64,000 bases of DNA, from contig JAUIRK010000077.1 in the NCBI GenBank assembly GCA_030549495.1, forward strand, positions 1 through 64,000, given 5' to 3'. The position numbers and the translations under genes were made by a program. Origin of the DNA: Nectonema munidae (taxonomy: Eukaryota > Nematomorpha > Nectonematoida > Nectonematidae). Shown here piece by piece: positions 24,516 to 36,459 of the stretch. Numbering within the stretch: the first letter of the stretch is position 1; each line of letters starts with the position of its first letter. Under the pieces are notes generated by a model. The model saw only the letters and a program-made list of their open reading frames with translations, did no database searches and had not been told where the DNA came from.

Positions 24516-26159
24516 TATTTGATACATTATATCAACTATAGTTTATCAACTAAATAATATATCTATTGGTTTTTAAAATCAAAATATTTTTATAAAATGT
24601 TATGATTTTCCACAAGTTTGATTTAAGACATTGTATAGGGAGCTTCAATAATTTTATTGATATATTTTTTAAGTGTCATGTTTATTCTTCAATTTGAACA
24701 ATAATAATCCTTTCAAAAAAGACTTACGAGTTTGCTTGTGTGGGTCGTATGAGGAAATCAACATCAACTCAACATCCAGGAACGAACGAGAGGGAATATC
24801 TTTTTTTCACTGTAGTCTTCACTTTTCATGCAAACTTTTATCTTTATCACATCATAATTTTAAACTTCTGTCCAACTTTCAATTCCGAAGTCGATGTACT
24901 CATTCACATCAGTATCATAAGATTTAATATCTAATTCATTTTTCCCTATTTCCAAGGATTCCTTTATAGTTTGCAAAATTGGATGATATTGACTATTCGC
25001 ATTCACTTTCATATTCCGAACATTCGTTTTGTAAAAAAGAACTTCACTTTTCAGTAATGCAAACATCTGAGCGCAAACTAAACACTTTCTATTATTTTCA
25101 ATTTTAGAATAAAAGTGTCTAAGTGTCAATTTATGTTATTCTTTACACAAATGGAACATTGAAACTTTTTTGTTTTAAATCATAGCACCAACGTCCAACA
25201 TCCCTACACAATGGTATTGTTTTTTCAAACTTTAAAGCTGTTTTTTGACAGATTGAATTACGGTGATCTTTACAACGTTCTATTGCTTTTTTCAAATTTC
25301 AGAAATATAAATAAATTTTCATAAATTTAGTGAACATTTTGAAAAGTACTAGAAGATTTTTCTATGGAATCCATGGGATTTGGATAAAAAGTCCCACTCT
25401 CTTGTACTTTAGACATTCTTGAGACAGTTTGATTTTATTTGACGGCATTGAATCAATGATCGGCTTACTTTCCATCTCGAATTCAGCAACCCCTAGGACA
25501 CAATCATGTCGATTCGACCTTGTTTACTTCTTATTACAAATCATTAAGATTAGAATTAAGAACCCCCTATCCCCAATATAAATTAACTTTTTACGTAAAT
25601 GTTTAAGTAAACTAAAGATTAAAAAAAAAATTTGTTTTAACTTTTTTCATTCTTTTTTATTGAAAAAGTTTTACATTGCAATACAATTAAAAAAAGACTT
25701 TCCAGAAGAAAATATAAATAAAAGAGTACTTTTTTAAACCTCATTTATAAAAGAAAAGTTCATTAACTTTATATTCAAACTATAGAAGAGAGCATTTGTT
25801 TACTTTCGCCCCCTCCCAACCAACCAACTTAAAATTCAGTTTCTGCTTAACTAGTAAAAAACAGTATCCCAATTTTTTTAAATATTGTAAATAATATAAC
25901 AATACAATTTTTGTATATTTAAAAATTTTATATTTTTATGAAAAAAATTCAATTGATTTTTTATATGATTTTTTCCATCTGTTGTTAAAAAATTAAGTAT
26001 ATGTGATTTTACAATAATTTTTATGAAAATATTGTAATTATAAGAAGATTAAAATCTTTTTTTAATAAAGTGAAAAAAATAATATTCCTGCCATATTGCG
26101 GTCATTTCTGACTTTTTGTGCAGTAGTTATTCCACTGTTAAATCTTAGTTTTTATTCTT
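24516..26159. other. No convincing gene; possible diverged exon only
   Basis: AT-rich. A minus-strand ORF at 25129-24860 (89 codons, with a CLVCAQMFALL segment) is the only candidate and is discussed with the SAMD3-like relic. CCTAGGACACAATCATGTCG at about 25493 weakly resembles 22220-22270. Confidence 0.35.
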
Positions 26160-26240
26160 TTTCTCATGCTATTTTTTTATTGTATTATTAATTTAAATGA
26201 CAAATATAATTAATAAATCTTCTTCTTCTTCTTCTTAATT
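26160..26240 (+). repeat. LINE-like 3' end with CTT tail
   Basis: ATAATTAATAAATCTTCTTC followed by more CTT units and AATT. The terminal 25 bp are the same as in the foldback at 17525-17720. Confidence 0.5.
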
Positions 26241-26402
26241 ATAAAATTTGGTAAAATATGGTTATAGTTTGTCTGCAATTAAGTTAGTAGCTTGTTTATG
26301 AATTATTTAGTGAGCCAGTTAGTTGGTAGTTAGATACCTAGTTAAGTAGATTGTTAGTTACACACAGTCAGTTAAATGGTTAGTTCCATAACTAAACATA
26401 GA

Positions 26403-26480
26403 GATGTCACAATGAGGAATCGAACCCGTTGCCATGAGATCAAAACATTACACTTCAATCCATAATGCCATTTGCTGAGT
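26403..26480 (-). repeat. tRNA-like SINE fragment, family C
   Basis: The complement contains GGGTTCGATTCC as a B box, with ATGGATTGAAGTGTAATG upstream in A-box position. It does not fold into a convincing tRNA and is unlike families A and B. Confidence 0.4.
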
Positions 26481-26979
26481 AGATATCAAGGACGGAGGTC
26501 TTTAATTTTTTGCCTTTAACATCAATAAATTAAAAATATATGATTTAAGTGATAAAAAAATATTTTCTCAAAATAATGGTAGCAAGCTAAGGGAAGTAAA
26601 CAAATGCCAAAATCGATATGGAAACCTAAGCCCAAATTTATTATTGAAAAGTCATCAAAGGATGACAAAAAATAGGAGAGAAGAGAGGAAATATTTTATT
26701 GTAGAAATGGACCAAAGGATTAGCTCACCAAGTCATTCCATTTCAGGGGGGGGGGGGGTGATGGTAACTTCACTCGAAGGAAACAAACATCAGAATTTGT
26801 CAAAGAATCTGCTGGATTTCCTTAAATAGTATCGCTTGGGAAATTTTCCTTTGGAAAGCTCATTTTTCAACTCACCGGGTGCGTACCAATTACCTCACGT
26901 TTGAATGCAGCAAGAGTTTTTCAAATTGAAAACAAACAAGATTTGAAGCATTTACTTTAATGAAATGACTTCAATAAAA

Positions 26980-27826
26980 ACATTTTTCAACTCATAGGGT
27001 ATAGTTTTATGGCTCGGTTCACTGGGTAGTACCAATTACATCTGGAGATTTTTGCTAAGCCAGATTCCGACTCATATGCTGTAAAACAATGTATTACTTT
27101 GTCAAATGTTTCTCTTACAGTTGTTCTATTGCTGAGTTTTGCAAAATAAAAAATGGCTACCAGTTTCTTGTCATATACATATTGTACGTAAACGCAAGGC
27201 TGAGATAAGTTTGCAGCATCCATCGTTTCATCAATCTGAGCAAATTAGTTGGAAATCGAATTCCGAATCAATAAAACCAAATCTGACATGTCATCCAACA
27301 TCTCTCATATTAGCCTTCTAAAGGTATTGTTTTACAGGAAGATATGCTTCAACTTTACAACTTCAGAACTTCTTAGCGCAAGGTAATATTAACTGTTCTG
27401 AAATGTTATCGGACTCTTTGACAACAGATATTTTTTGAAACTTTTCAAATCATACTTAATATTTTGCAAAAACATTTCTATGTTATTTATCAAATATGAA
27501 TTTGTGCAATCGTTTAGCCAATAGTTTTGTTTACAGAACTTGATTGCTTCACTACCCCCGCAAGCTTCACTTGATGGGCTTTAAAAAAGTGGATGCTAAC
27601 ACTTGTGAACACAAAGGAGATTTATGTTTTTCTTCCTCACCAGACTGAAAAGCAATAAAAGAAAAAAATAGTACTCAATTCAAAGACTAACTTATTTATT
27701 CTTTTTAAATGTGATTTATTGACAAAAAAAGTGTAATATTTTGGGAAAAACGATTCACTCAGTGCCCCCTTCTCGATCCCCACGGAACTTCTCCGCAGCA
27801 CAACGGACTCAAGTTTGAAAACCACT
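26980..27826 (-). pseudogene. hAT transposase relic of ZBED5/SCAND3 type with one terminus
   Basis: Reading on the minus strand from about 27420: EQLILPCAKKF, then EMLDDMSDLVLLIRNSISN, then IDETMDAANLSQPCVYVQYV followed by YDKKLVAIFYFAKLSNRTTV and a run-on to 26987. These match, in order, the family's (K)PC..., R...DMS.D, and LDESTDVA...QL.VYVR segments preceding the catalytic core. The complement at 27826 starts CAGTGGTTTTCAAACTTGAG, a typical hAT terminal inverted repeat, so this is the 5' end of a minus-strand element. No matching 3' terminus was found. Stops and short frames indicate decay. Confidence 0.7.
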
Positions 27827-28640
27827 GAGCTAGAAGGTTGATGCAATCAGAATTACAAACAAGGTCATTTGACTTCATAAAATCTATGCAGTTGTTGTGG
27901 GATTGAGAGCTTACAGTGCAAGTATAATGTCGGGAAATAATGGTGGTGTGTTCATTGGACAAAAATTCTTTCGAGAACTTCAACTTGAGATGAATATTAT
28001 CGTAAAATTTAATCTATTTTGTTTTTATCTTGATATCGATTTTAGGCTAATGAAGTCAATTGGCGATTCTCCTACACAAGTAATCCTTGAAAAAATCGAT
28101 CAATCTTTCAAATCATAATATCTTTATTTCCTAATTTTAGAAGAGCGCCAAAATCAATGATTGAGTGGATAAGGGCTCAAGGCGAGAGCACTTAAAAAAT
28201 ACCTGCCAAGTGTAGTACCTCTTGGGTGGTATGGAAACCCACACGAAAAAAGATTCAATAAAAGAAAGAAGATTCATCGTTTGAACGTAAATTTTCATGC
28301 CTGCATATGAATTCATGTATTTTACGCAAAGAAATAAAAGCTGGCATTTTTAAAAGACTTTTCAACAAAATTTCTGTTACAACTTTGACATCGATTGCAT
28401 ATTCTAAGATTCCCTTTATATTGCATAAATAAAAAATTTTGTATTACTTCTTATAACTGTCAGTTCATTCTAATTGTAATACCCATCTTAAAATATTTGT
28501 TCCTCATATTTTTTGACTCTATTTGTCCATGAGCTTATATTTGTCCTATATTCCAAAGTTTCTTGAGTACATATTTCATATTTCTTTCCTATACTTTGTA
28601 TATATAATTAAATAAGATTAACAAAGTTCCTAACTAAATC
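27827..28640. other. No gene recognised
   Basis: A plus-strand ORF of 73 codons (27897-28118) has no motif. GC-richer text at 28150-28250 was not identified. Confidence 0.35.
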
Positions 28641-28644
28641 ATCA

Positions 28645-28965
28645 TCATCATCATCATCCATTTTGCCTTCGAGGCCTGGTTATTGTTCCCTAAGAGTCGG
28701 GGTCAACCAGTTTCCTGCAACAACTACGCCATTTCATTCTTTCTTTAGCATCACTTCGCACAAGTTTTCTTTTTCCATATCGTGGTGAATCACTTCATTC
28801 CATGCTTTCTTTGGTCTTCCTCTCTTCATCTTTCCATCAATCAATTCATCTTTTATCTTCTTTACAACGTTCCCTTCGGACATCCTTTCGATATGACCAA
28901 ACCAACGCAATCTATTCTCTTCTAAATGCACTTCTATATCCTCAATTTCAATTTTCTTTCTCTGC
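28645..28965 (-). pseudogene. LINE 3' end: C terminus of an endonuclease-reverse transcriptase
   Basis: An open 65-codon frame (28931-28734) reads LEENRLRWFGHIERMSEGNV ... KMKRGRPKKAWNEVI, the well-known C-terminal segment of many animal LINE ORF2 proteins. It continues past a stop into RSCCRKLVDPDS. It ends at 28645-28660 in a GATGAT tail, the usual 3' microsatellite of such elements. Everything 5' of this has been truncated, as is normal for LINEs. The stretch 28966-29337 beyond it shows nothing. Confidence 0.8.
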
Positions 28966-29337
28966 CAAAAATATAATCATATAAAATACTGGAAGTAATT
29001 TGAAATTTCCACTATATCAATACAGCTAAAGTCTCGCAAACAAATATCTAAATTACATTAGTGGTATCTGTAATTGATCATTAAATGTTTCTACACGTAC
29101 TTAGTATTTTCAATCAGTGCATTCTCTTTTTAAGTGCCTCCAAATATCCTTTATATCATATGTGCTCTAAAATATTTTATTCCTAATTTCCATTTTTCTT
29201 GTATAAAAGAAGGCAGCTAACGGTGTACAATCTTTCTTTGAATAGATAATAAGCGTAAATAATATGAGTAAATAATTTTACACTTTTAAATATAAAAGTA
29301 AAGATGTTTTCAGAACATGTCTATAGTCATTTCTTTT

Positions 29338-29720
29338 CAGGGGCGGATCTAGAAGAGGGAGGGCGGATTTTACTAAACTAAAACTCAAATTTGAAGCATA
29401 TAAATTTAAGCTTTATCCAAATTTTTAAGCTATTTTTATCTTATTTTGGGTAATAGTTTAATAAAAAGCGAAAATTGACTTTTTATCGTAAAACTTAGAG
29501 TATTATAATAGTATATCACAAATTATAAGAAAGTAACTACATTAAGAACTAAGAGGATTAAGAGCCTCATCCGTCTAGGACACTTTATAGCATACATTTA
29601 AATAATGGTGTCAATATCCAATCGAATATCTCTGTGAACAAAAAGAAGAATGAGACCATTAAAACGATCCTCATCCATTGAACTGCGAAGTGAATTGATG
29701 TGGTAAAACTTGATTTGTAT
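29338..29720 (-). pseudogene. hAT relic: C-terminal fragment plus one terminus
   Basis: On the minus strand at 29720-29580, HINSLRSSMDEDRFNGLILL then FVHRDIRLDIDTII matches the ERL(S/N)GLALL.IH.DI segment near the end of hAT transposases of the DUF4371/ZMYM type. At 29338 the plus strand reads CAGGGGCGGATCTAGAAGAG, a common hAT terminal sequence, which would be the 3' end of this element. The other end was not located. Confidence 0.55.
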
Positions 29721-29991
29721 AATAAATTTACAAAAAAAATTGGATAATATAAAATTAATAAGTGTCACACTTAACTATACGATTGAAACATAAAAAACTT
29801 CTTAGGCCTTTTCACTTTAGAGAAAGATTGAATCTAAAAAACGAGTTGCAGAAATCATCATAATATTTGAGTTCTACGAAATGAATTAGATCAAGAAAAA
29901 TTTTCAAGCGGCAATGCAATTTTAGAGGGGGCGTATGCCGGTTCAACTTCCCTTTAAATCTTATAATAAAGTGTCTTATAATAAGGGCGAT

Positions 29992-31030
29992 CAAAAGTCA
30001 ATAAACTCAATTTTCGTAAGACTCAAGAAAAAGACCTCAAAACTAAGTTTTTTTCCAATTTTAAATAATATATAGGTAATTTAAAAAAAAATTTTAGGTC
30101 AATAAAAGTCCATTTTTTTGTGTTAGCTCAATAAAGGTCAATTTTTTAAAAATCAAATCAAAAAGGCTATTTTACCAGTTAAATCAAAAATTAAAAATAC
30201 ATAAAAAATGAAGCTGTTACCACTTCTCAAAATGTTTAGCCGAATTATTCAAAAGTTGAAATAAAATAAAAGCTTAAAAAATATACGCAAGGTAAAATAT
30301 TATCCTAAATTAAACTGACATATGTTTTTTGAATAATCGAAATATATAGCCTAAACCATTTCTTTTTATTTCAATATGTAGATATCACTGTTTTTAATAC
30401 TGTAAACTTTGCCATGGCCCACCCGAAAAAATACTTTTTGACATTGTTTATATAACTTCAAATTGAAAAGCAAATAAAGAACATCATTGAGAAAATCACT
30501 GTTGAAAATGTTATTTTGATCAATAATGCAAAAAAGTTTGACTATAGTTGATCTAAGTAAAGATTTGTTATCTTTTAAAAGAAATAATGCTCAAAAAATT
30601 ATTGCATTGATCGAAAAATAACAAAAAAGAAGTTTTACAATGAAAGAAGCAAGCATAATTGTAAATTTTATTGATTTTAACAATGATGAATGAGGGTTGA
30701 ATTTATATAAAGCGTAGAATGAAATTTAACCAAATTAGCGCTATTATGGAAATGAATAATCCGAATATATCATCAAATACGTATTTACTTTTACAAGGTT
30801 GTCCGGCTTCTAGTTCGAAAGTTGAAAGATTCAAAGTTGAGAAAATTGCTGACAAAAGAAAGGAATTTCAGTCCAGACATTATTTTTAATTACATGATTT
30901 ATTTTTATCTGTGCTGATTCCAATTCATATATAAAAGTCAATAAAAAATTTTTAAGTCAATGTTTATTTTTAAAAGTCAATAAATTTTTACTTAAAGGTC
31001 AATTTTTTGATTTTTTGAAAGTGTGTTTGT
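29992..31030 (+). pseudogene. Probable hAT relic bounded by GTCAATAAA-rich sequence
   Basis: At about 30750-30880 a frame reads SSNTYLLLQGCPASSSKVER followed by FKVEKIADKR, resembling the hAT dimerisation motif (L...PASSAP.ERVFS.A). Both flanks are rich in a repeated motif: AAAGTCAATAAA or AAAGGTCAATTTTTT occurs near 29993, 30100, 30137, 30935, 30973 and 30995. Such reiterated subterminal motifs are typical transposase-binding arrays. Precise ends and duplication were not identified. Confidence 0.45.
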
Positions 31031-31609
31031 TCTATAAAAAAACACGTATCAATAGGATTTATTGGAATCATTTTAAGTCGACAATGCATTTTCAAAATAA
31101 ATTTTAACATAAGCCCTTTAATCACCTATAAAAATCCATATCAATGATCTTTCCTTTTCATTTTACTTTGAAGCAAAAATTTCTTACGATTGATTTTTAT
31201 TAAACTTTTTCATTTGTTGAGAGCATGAGAAAAATATTTAGCTTTTCTACAAAGTTTATATTTTGCATGTTTTGGACTTTCGCGACAGTTTATTGAAAAA
31301 GTTTCACTTTAGAGAATGTTCCAACTTTTACAATTTTAGAGTTGTTATAAAATTATTATTAGAAATTTTATGGGTTTATTGTTTTACTCAAAAAATTGAC
31401 GAGACTCAACCATCTAAAAGAGTTTTCAGAGTTTTGCTGATTGCGAATTCATTGATTCTGATTAACCATTTGCTTGATGATCATCACGCAGTGCATTTTG
31501 CAGATAAAAAACGGGTTGCACTGCAATGAGAAAAAGAACGAATGTCCTCGTCATGCGAAGTTGTAGAGAGAAAGAAAAGTGACAGAAAAAAGATAAGACA
31601 GTGGAGATA
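31031..31609. other. Nothing recognised
   Basis: An 88-codon plus-strand ORF at 31263-31529 lacks motifs and is AT-biased like its surroundings. Confidence 0.35.
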
Positions 31610-31675
31610 GGCAAACTACTGAATACTTCACTATGTAGATGAGACAAACTACTGAATACTTCACTATGTAGATGG
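31610..31675. repeat. 33-bp unit duplicated in tandem
   Basis: GCAAACTACTGAATACTTCA then CTATGTAGATGA is immediately repeated as ACAAACTACTGAATACTTCA then CTATGTAGATGG. The two copies are almost identical, so this is a recent small duplication. Confidence 0.85.
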
Positions 31676-31861
31676 TTATGATGAGAGTGGCGCAGGGGGT
31701 ACCATCGAGCAAAAGACCGCTTTAGAGAAATGTATTATGAAGCTCTTTTGATTATTTTATTGCATCATTGAAAGAACGCTTTGAACAACCAACATATGGA
31801 ATTTATGCGTCATTAGAAAATATTCTGCCTTCAGCCATATGATGACTGTTCTGATGGGGTC

Positions 31862-31965
31862 GGGACAAAATCCCCCCCCCCCCCCCCCCGGACAAAATCT
31901 CCCTTCCCCTCTGGACAAAATCCCTTCTCTCAAAATGAGAAAGAGGACAGAACCCCCCTCTCTTA
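31862..31965. repeat. Degenerate GGACAAAATCCC minisatellite with C19 run
   Basis: Four spaced copies of GGGACAAAATCCCC, GGACAAAATCTCCC, GGACAAAATCCC and GGACAGAACCCCCC occur, including an uninterrupted run of about 19 C residues at 31871. It is followed by GCATATCATCAG, which recurs at 37375 next to a G-run. Confidence 0.7.
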
Positions 31966-32029
31966 GAGCATATCATCAGCTAGAAGAGTGGTTCTGATGC
32001 AGCACAGATAGATTTTATTATGTATAGAA

Positions 32030-33050
32030 GATCAAAGATAAAGGAAGTAATAGACTGCAGGATAATTCCTGGTGACCATTGGCGCTGCCACTTAGCCTGG
32101 TAGTTTTAAGTCTTTTGTTGAATACTCTAAGACCTAGAATGAAAAGAGGTGAGAGAAGGTTAAAGTGGAGAAAATATATTGAAGAAACAAAATGAGAAGA
32201 ATTCAAGAAAAAGGTATTGGAAAGAGTGGATGATGGCATACAAGATGTGATTGGTTGGTAGGAGAAGAAGTCAAAAATAGTTAAAAGTACACATATGAAA
32301 GTTTTGGGTAGAACATCTGGCAAACCTTTTAGCGATGGCAAGAATTGGTGGTGGAAACAAAGTATAAAAGACAAAATAAAGACAAAGGAAAATGCAAAGA
32401 TAAAGTGGGAGCAAGCAGATAAAGAAGAATACCAGCGTGCAAGAAATAAGCTAAAGAAAGAAGTAGCTGTGACAAAAGCAGAATTGTGTGCAAATATATA
32501 AAAATCTGGAAACCCCTCAAAGAAAAAAAGAAAGTAGCAAAATCTAGAAATAAGCCAACGAAAGACATACAACAGGTCAAAGAAATAAAAAATATTGGTG
32601 GACAAACTTTAAAAAATGACAGAAAAATTGTGGAAAGATGGAAGCAATATTTTGCTGGATTGCTGAATGAAAAAAAACACCGAGAGAAACAGAAAAGTTT
32701 GATTTTACGATAGGCCTACACCAGAGCTCGGATCTTAGCCCCTTCATCTTCAACGTAGTGTTTGATGTATTGACAGAAGGAATAAGTAAAGAATTGCCAT
32801 CATACGCTGATGATGTAGTTGTGGTCAGTGAAATAAGTGAAAAAGTAGAAGTAAGGTTTCAAGAATGGTGTAAGACATTCAAAAGTCAAGGGCTAAGAAT
32901 AAGCAGAAATAAAACAGAATACTTATTGATGAAATACGAAAATCAAGCAATAATAAATCTTGTTATGCCCGAATCACAAAAGGATTGGATCAGAAGTTTA
33001 CCATTCTGTTACCATCCAATGACTTAATCGAAGAACTGCAATAGAGAAGC
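32030..33050 (+). pseudogene. LINE relic, RTE-like, internally deleted
   Basis: Plus-strand fragments in ORF2 order. DCRIIPGDH (about 32056) precedes a Lys-rich linker in several frames (KVLGRTSGKPFSDGKNWWWK; KSRNKPTKDIQQVKEI). After a junction near 32712 come LHQSSDLSPFIFNVVFDVLT and YADDVVVVSEISEKVEVRFQ, then EWCKTFKSQGLRISRNKTEY. The YADD box is the reverse transcriptase active site and the W...L...GL.IS..KTEYL segment is diagnostic for this LINE group. The fingers domain between linker and LHQ is deleted, so it is inactive. The opposite-strand ORF of 195 codons is a shadow. Confidence 0.8.
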
Positions 33051-34559
33051 TATCATATAAAACTAACAATGGGTTGCCCACCCCAAAGAGACTATATTAA
33101 GGTATCGAAGGTTCATCACATTTGGCTACACAAATATTTATTATTAGATTATTTTACAATAATAAATTCAGAATGATTTAACTTATAAGAAATACATAAC
33201 AATTGTTAGCTTTGTTAAAATACTTATGCTTCCATCAAATTTCTGCTAGTTTCTCTCTTAATCAGTTCAAATTGCTGCAGCAGCTCCCCTTTTAGAGGGG
33301 GATTCACATGTTAACTCAAAAAATGATCACATTTAGTACGCTTGAGTAATGGATGTTGTGGCAAGTTTTGCATTTAATTTCAGAAGAAGAAATGAAAGGG
33401 CAATACGCAGTTGAAGCGGTGTACTTGTCTCTTATGTCATCGATATCACACGACAATCAAAAGAACGATGCACACAAGAGAGAGTGTGGTATAAATGGAG
33501 ACGATGACTCCAGAAACGGATGATGATGAAAGCGAAGAACAGGAAGATACTAAAATTATTCAGATCCATGAGTTAACTATGAATATTTTTGATCAAATAG
33601 AAAATCATATTAACTAAAGGGAAATGACAGAAAGATTAATATATATTTAGATTTCTTTTCACTGGTTTCATTTATTTTTATGTAGATGTTCCATTCCCGT
33701 TTTTGTACTTATCTTAATTAAATAAATTAATAAAAATGTAAAAAAAACGTATATATTATTAAATTTAGTAATATTGCAAATAGAAGGTGGCGTATATAAT
33801 AACAAATTCCTCACATATTAGATTTTTTCGATTGACTGAAAAACAAAAATAATGTCAACTTAGGAGAATTTATGTGGTGGTACGGGGAGGAGGTGTGATT
33901 TGGTTAAACTTTGACAGTGGTGGATAAGAAGCGAAGGGTGTTAAAAATCACTAAAAATTAGTTGAAGCCATGAGAAACTACCATAGTAATATCAGTACTA
34001 AGTTTTCGCAAATTTTTTAAGAACTTAGAATAAGAACCGAGAGTTAAGAACTTTATCAAAGTGCTGAATGGATAAATGTATTTTACAAAAAATAAATTTA
34101 TACCTATCAAAATTATGTATTCAAAAAAACTGTATATATATTTTTTTACTTGCTATTATTAATTTTTACTTATTTTTGTTTTGTTTTTTGACTTAATCTA
34201 CATGAACATGTATCATTTTATTCACCTTTTACAATTCTAAAGAATTTTTTTTTAATTTATTTAAAAATTACACAGGCCTGCAAAATTAAAATTTATGCGA
34301 ATTGTTTTAATAATTTTATCTGTTCTTATATAATTTTAGTATGCTGAATTTGAAAATAATAATGATTTTTCCCTAACACGTAAGATTTTTTTACAATTTT
34401 AACAAATCTACATAGCACTGAAACATAAAAAATGTGAAATATCAGAAAATTTCTAAATTATTTATTAATGAAAAAAACAAAAACAAAATAGAGTTAAAAA
34501 ATAAAAAATAACAGTTTTTCTAACAATATAAAGTAAACTAATTTTTTTATCTTTTTATA
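33051..34559. other. AT-rich, no supported gene
   Basis: A short acidic plus-strand frame at about 33500-33617 (TPETDDDESEEQEDTK) might be the end of an unidentified ORF. There is otherwise nothing recognisable. Confidence 0.3.
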
Positions 34560-34574
34560 ATGAAAGCTACGTCG

Positions 34575-36010
34575 ATTGCATTGTCGCTTGTAGTCATTCC
34601 GCCCTGTGAAGCATCCAACAGTAGCCAGCTAACATATTTGCCTTCCATCTTTCTTGATACCTTTTCTCCATCTCTTTTATATTCTGATGAAATCTCTTCC
34701 CTTGCTCCTGGCTTACATCTCCTAAATTTTCAGGAAAACGATGAAGATGGGCATGTAGAAAATGAATTTTGAAACTCAGATTACATCACATATTTTTGTA
34801 ATTTTCCAGCATCTCTTTCACAATTTTTCATAATCTGGAGTTTTATGATTTCCAAAAAATTTCTAACGATTTTGAAATTATCCCAGGCTTTTTTCTGTAC
34901 AACATCAAGGCAAATATGAAAATTTTGATCTTTCATCAACTTTCTTATTTCAGGTCCAACAAAAACTTCTTCTTTGATTTTTGCTTGCGAGAGGCCATAA
35001 AACATTTTAATCAAATAAGAAAAACCCTCACTTTAAAGAGGCAATGATTTTATGAACTGCTTTATAAGTCCTAACTTAATGTGAAGTGATGGCAATAAAA
35101 TATTGTTAGAGTTGATTAAACTTTCTCTCAAAACGCTTTTGGTTCCAGGTACCAGTGAATTTCTGATTGGCCAACGTTGCTCAGTCCAATGAAGATTCCT
35201 CGCTCTCCTATCCCACTCACATAAAAATATGGAAATTTTGTGTATCCTGGCTGCTGCCCCAATAATATACATAAATTTTTAAAATCCCCACAAATCTTCC
35301 AGTTATGTCTTTCATAATCAATTTTATTTTAAAGTGAAGCGGGAATGGAAGAAAGCTTTTTTTTAATATGTAGAAGGACTGATTTGAGGCTTTTTTTTAG
35401 ATGAATCAATGAAAAGTCTCCAGTCTTGATTACAATATTTCATGTCAACTCATTTTACCAGACCTTGAGAATCATTACAAAAAGCTAAAATATTTTCTTC
35501 AATAAAGTAGGATAAAAAGGTTTTCTTACGATGGCGATACCAGGGAAACGATGTACCTTTAGTCAAAAGATTTTTAGATTTAAGTCTTTAAAAGTTCCGC
35601 TGACTCTTTCGATAAACCCAAATCCCGTACCCGATCATTAAGTTCACATTAAATATACACTTGAGGTTTGTTTCTTTCATTTTCAATAGAAATATCATAG
35701 TCATTATTGCTGGAAGATTCATAACCAGAACTGAATTCTATATTATTCAAACTTTATGGAGGTGAAGGAATAGGCACTTCTGAACAATGGGAAATAGGTC
35801 TCAGAGCTGATTTAAGATTTAGATACCAATGTTTTTTGTTTTAGAGTTATGTCCTGGTATTAAACATGAACAAAAATAACAATCATCTCTGTGGTTTTTC
35901 TGTTCTTTCCATATCATCGGCACCCCAAAACGCATAGCCTTTTTCTCCTTTCGTCCATTGTGATCAAACTATATGAGGAGCCAATTTTTTTTCTTGTCCC
36001 CTAAGTTAAC
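34575..36010 (-). pseudogene. Relic of an unnamed repeated arthropod protein family
   Basis: Minus-strand fragments, in order from 36010: RFGVPMIWKEQKNHRDDCYF then CSCLIPGH; ISHCSEVPIPSPP; DLGLSKESAELLK; FPWYRHRKKTF; FCNDSQGL; WRLFIDSSKKSLKSVLLHI; NWKICGDFKNLCILLGQQPG then YTKFPYFLCEWDRRARNLHW; LLPSLHIKLGLIKQFIKSL; SQAKIKEEVFVGPEIRKLMK; KIHFLHAHLHRFPENLGDVS then QEQGKRFHQNIKEMEKRYQE and NMLAGYCWMLHR. From memory this collinear set belongs to a family repeatedly predicted in arthropod and cnidarian genomes, without a settled name or function. Cys-His-rich segments (CYFC; FLCEWD) suggest metal binding. Several frameshifts break it. It ends about 450 bp before RpS28. Confidence 0.6.
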
Positions 36011-36459
36011 ACCAAAATAAGGATAATAGGGTTTTTAAAGAACTATGTAACATTTTTTTTCTGTTTTTTGATAACAAATTCATCACAGATATAGCAAAAA
36101 CTGTTTGGGTAATTTAAATAGGATCTTGAATTCATTTTAATTAAAAAAAATTTTTTAGGATGCAAAAATATTAAAAAATATAAAAGATATTAATAAAACA
36201 AAATATAATTAATAATATAAGAAGAGATAAATAACCTACCTCAAATGTAAAAAATCCTGACGTGATACAACAATTTCAATGGTAAATTCGAAAAAAATGA
36301 TGGAAAAACACCTGTTATATTATTGAAAAAATTGATGGAAAATATCTGTTATACTGAAAACAAAGTTTTATGTTATATTTATTCAAAATTTATTTTTTTT
36401 TATTATAAAAATTTATTTATTTTTTGTTAAATAAAAAGCTAGCCAGTCAATTTTTAAAA

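Noticed and set aside
32018-32605. 195-codon hydrophobic ORF on the minus strand
   Set aside because: Antisense shadow of the Lys-rich LINE relic on the plus strand; the Phe/Leu/Ser richness reflects the complement of AAA/GAA-rich coding.
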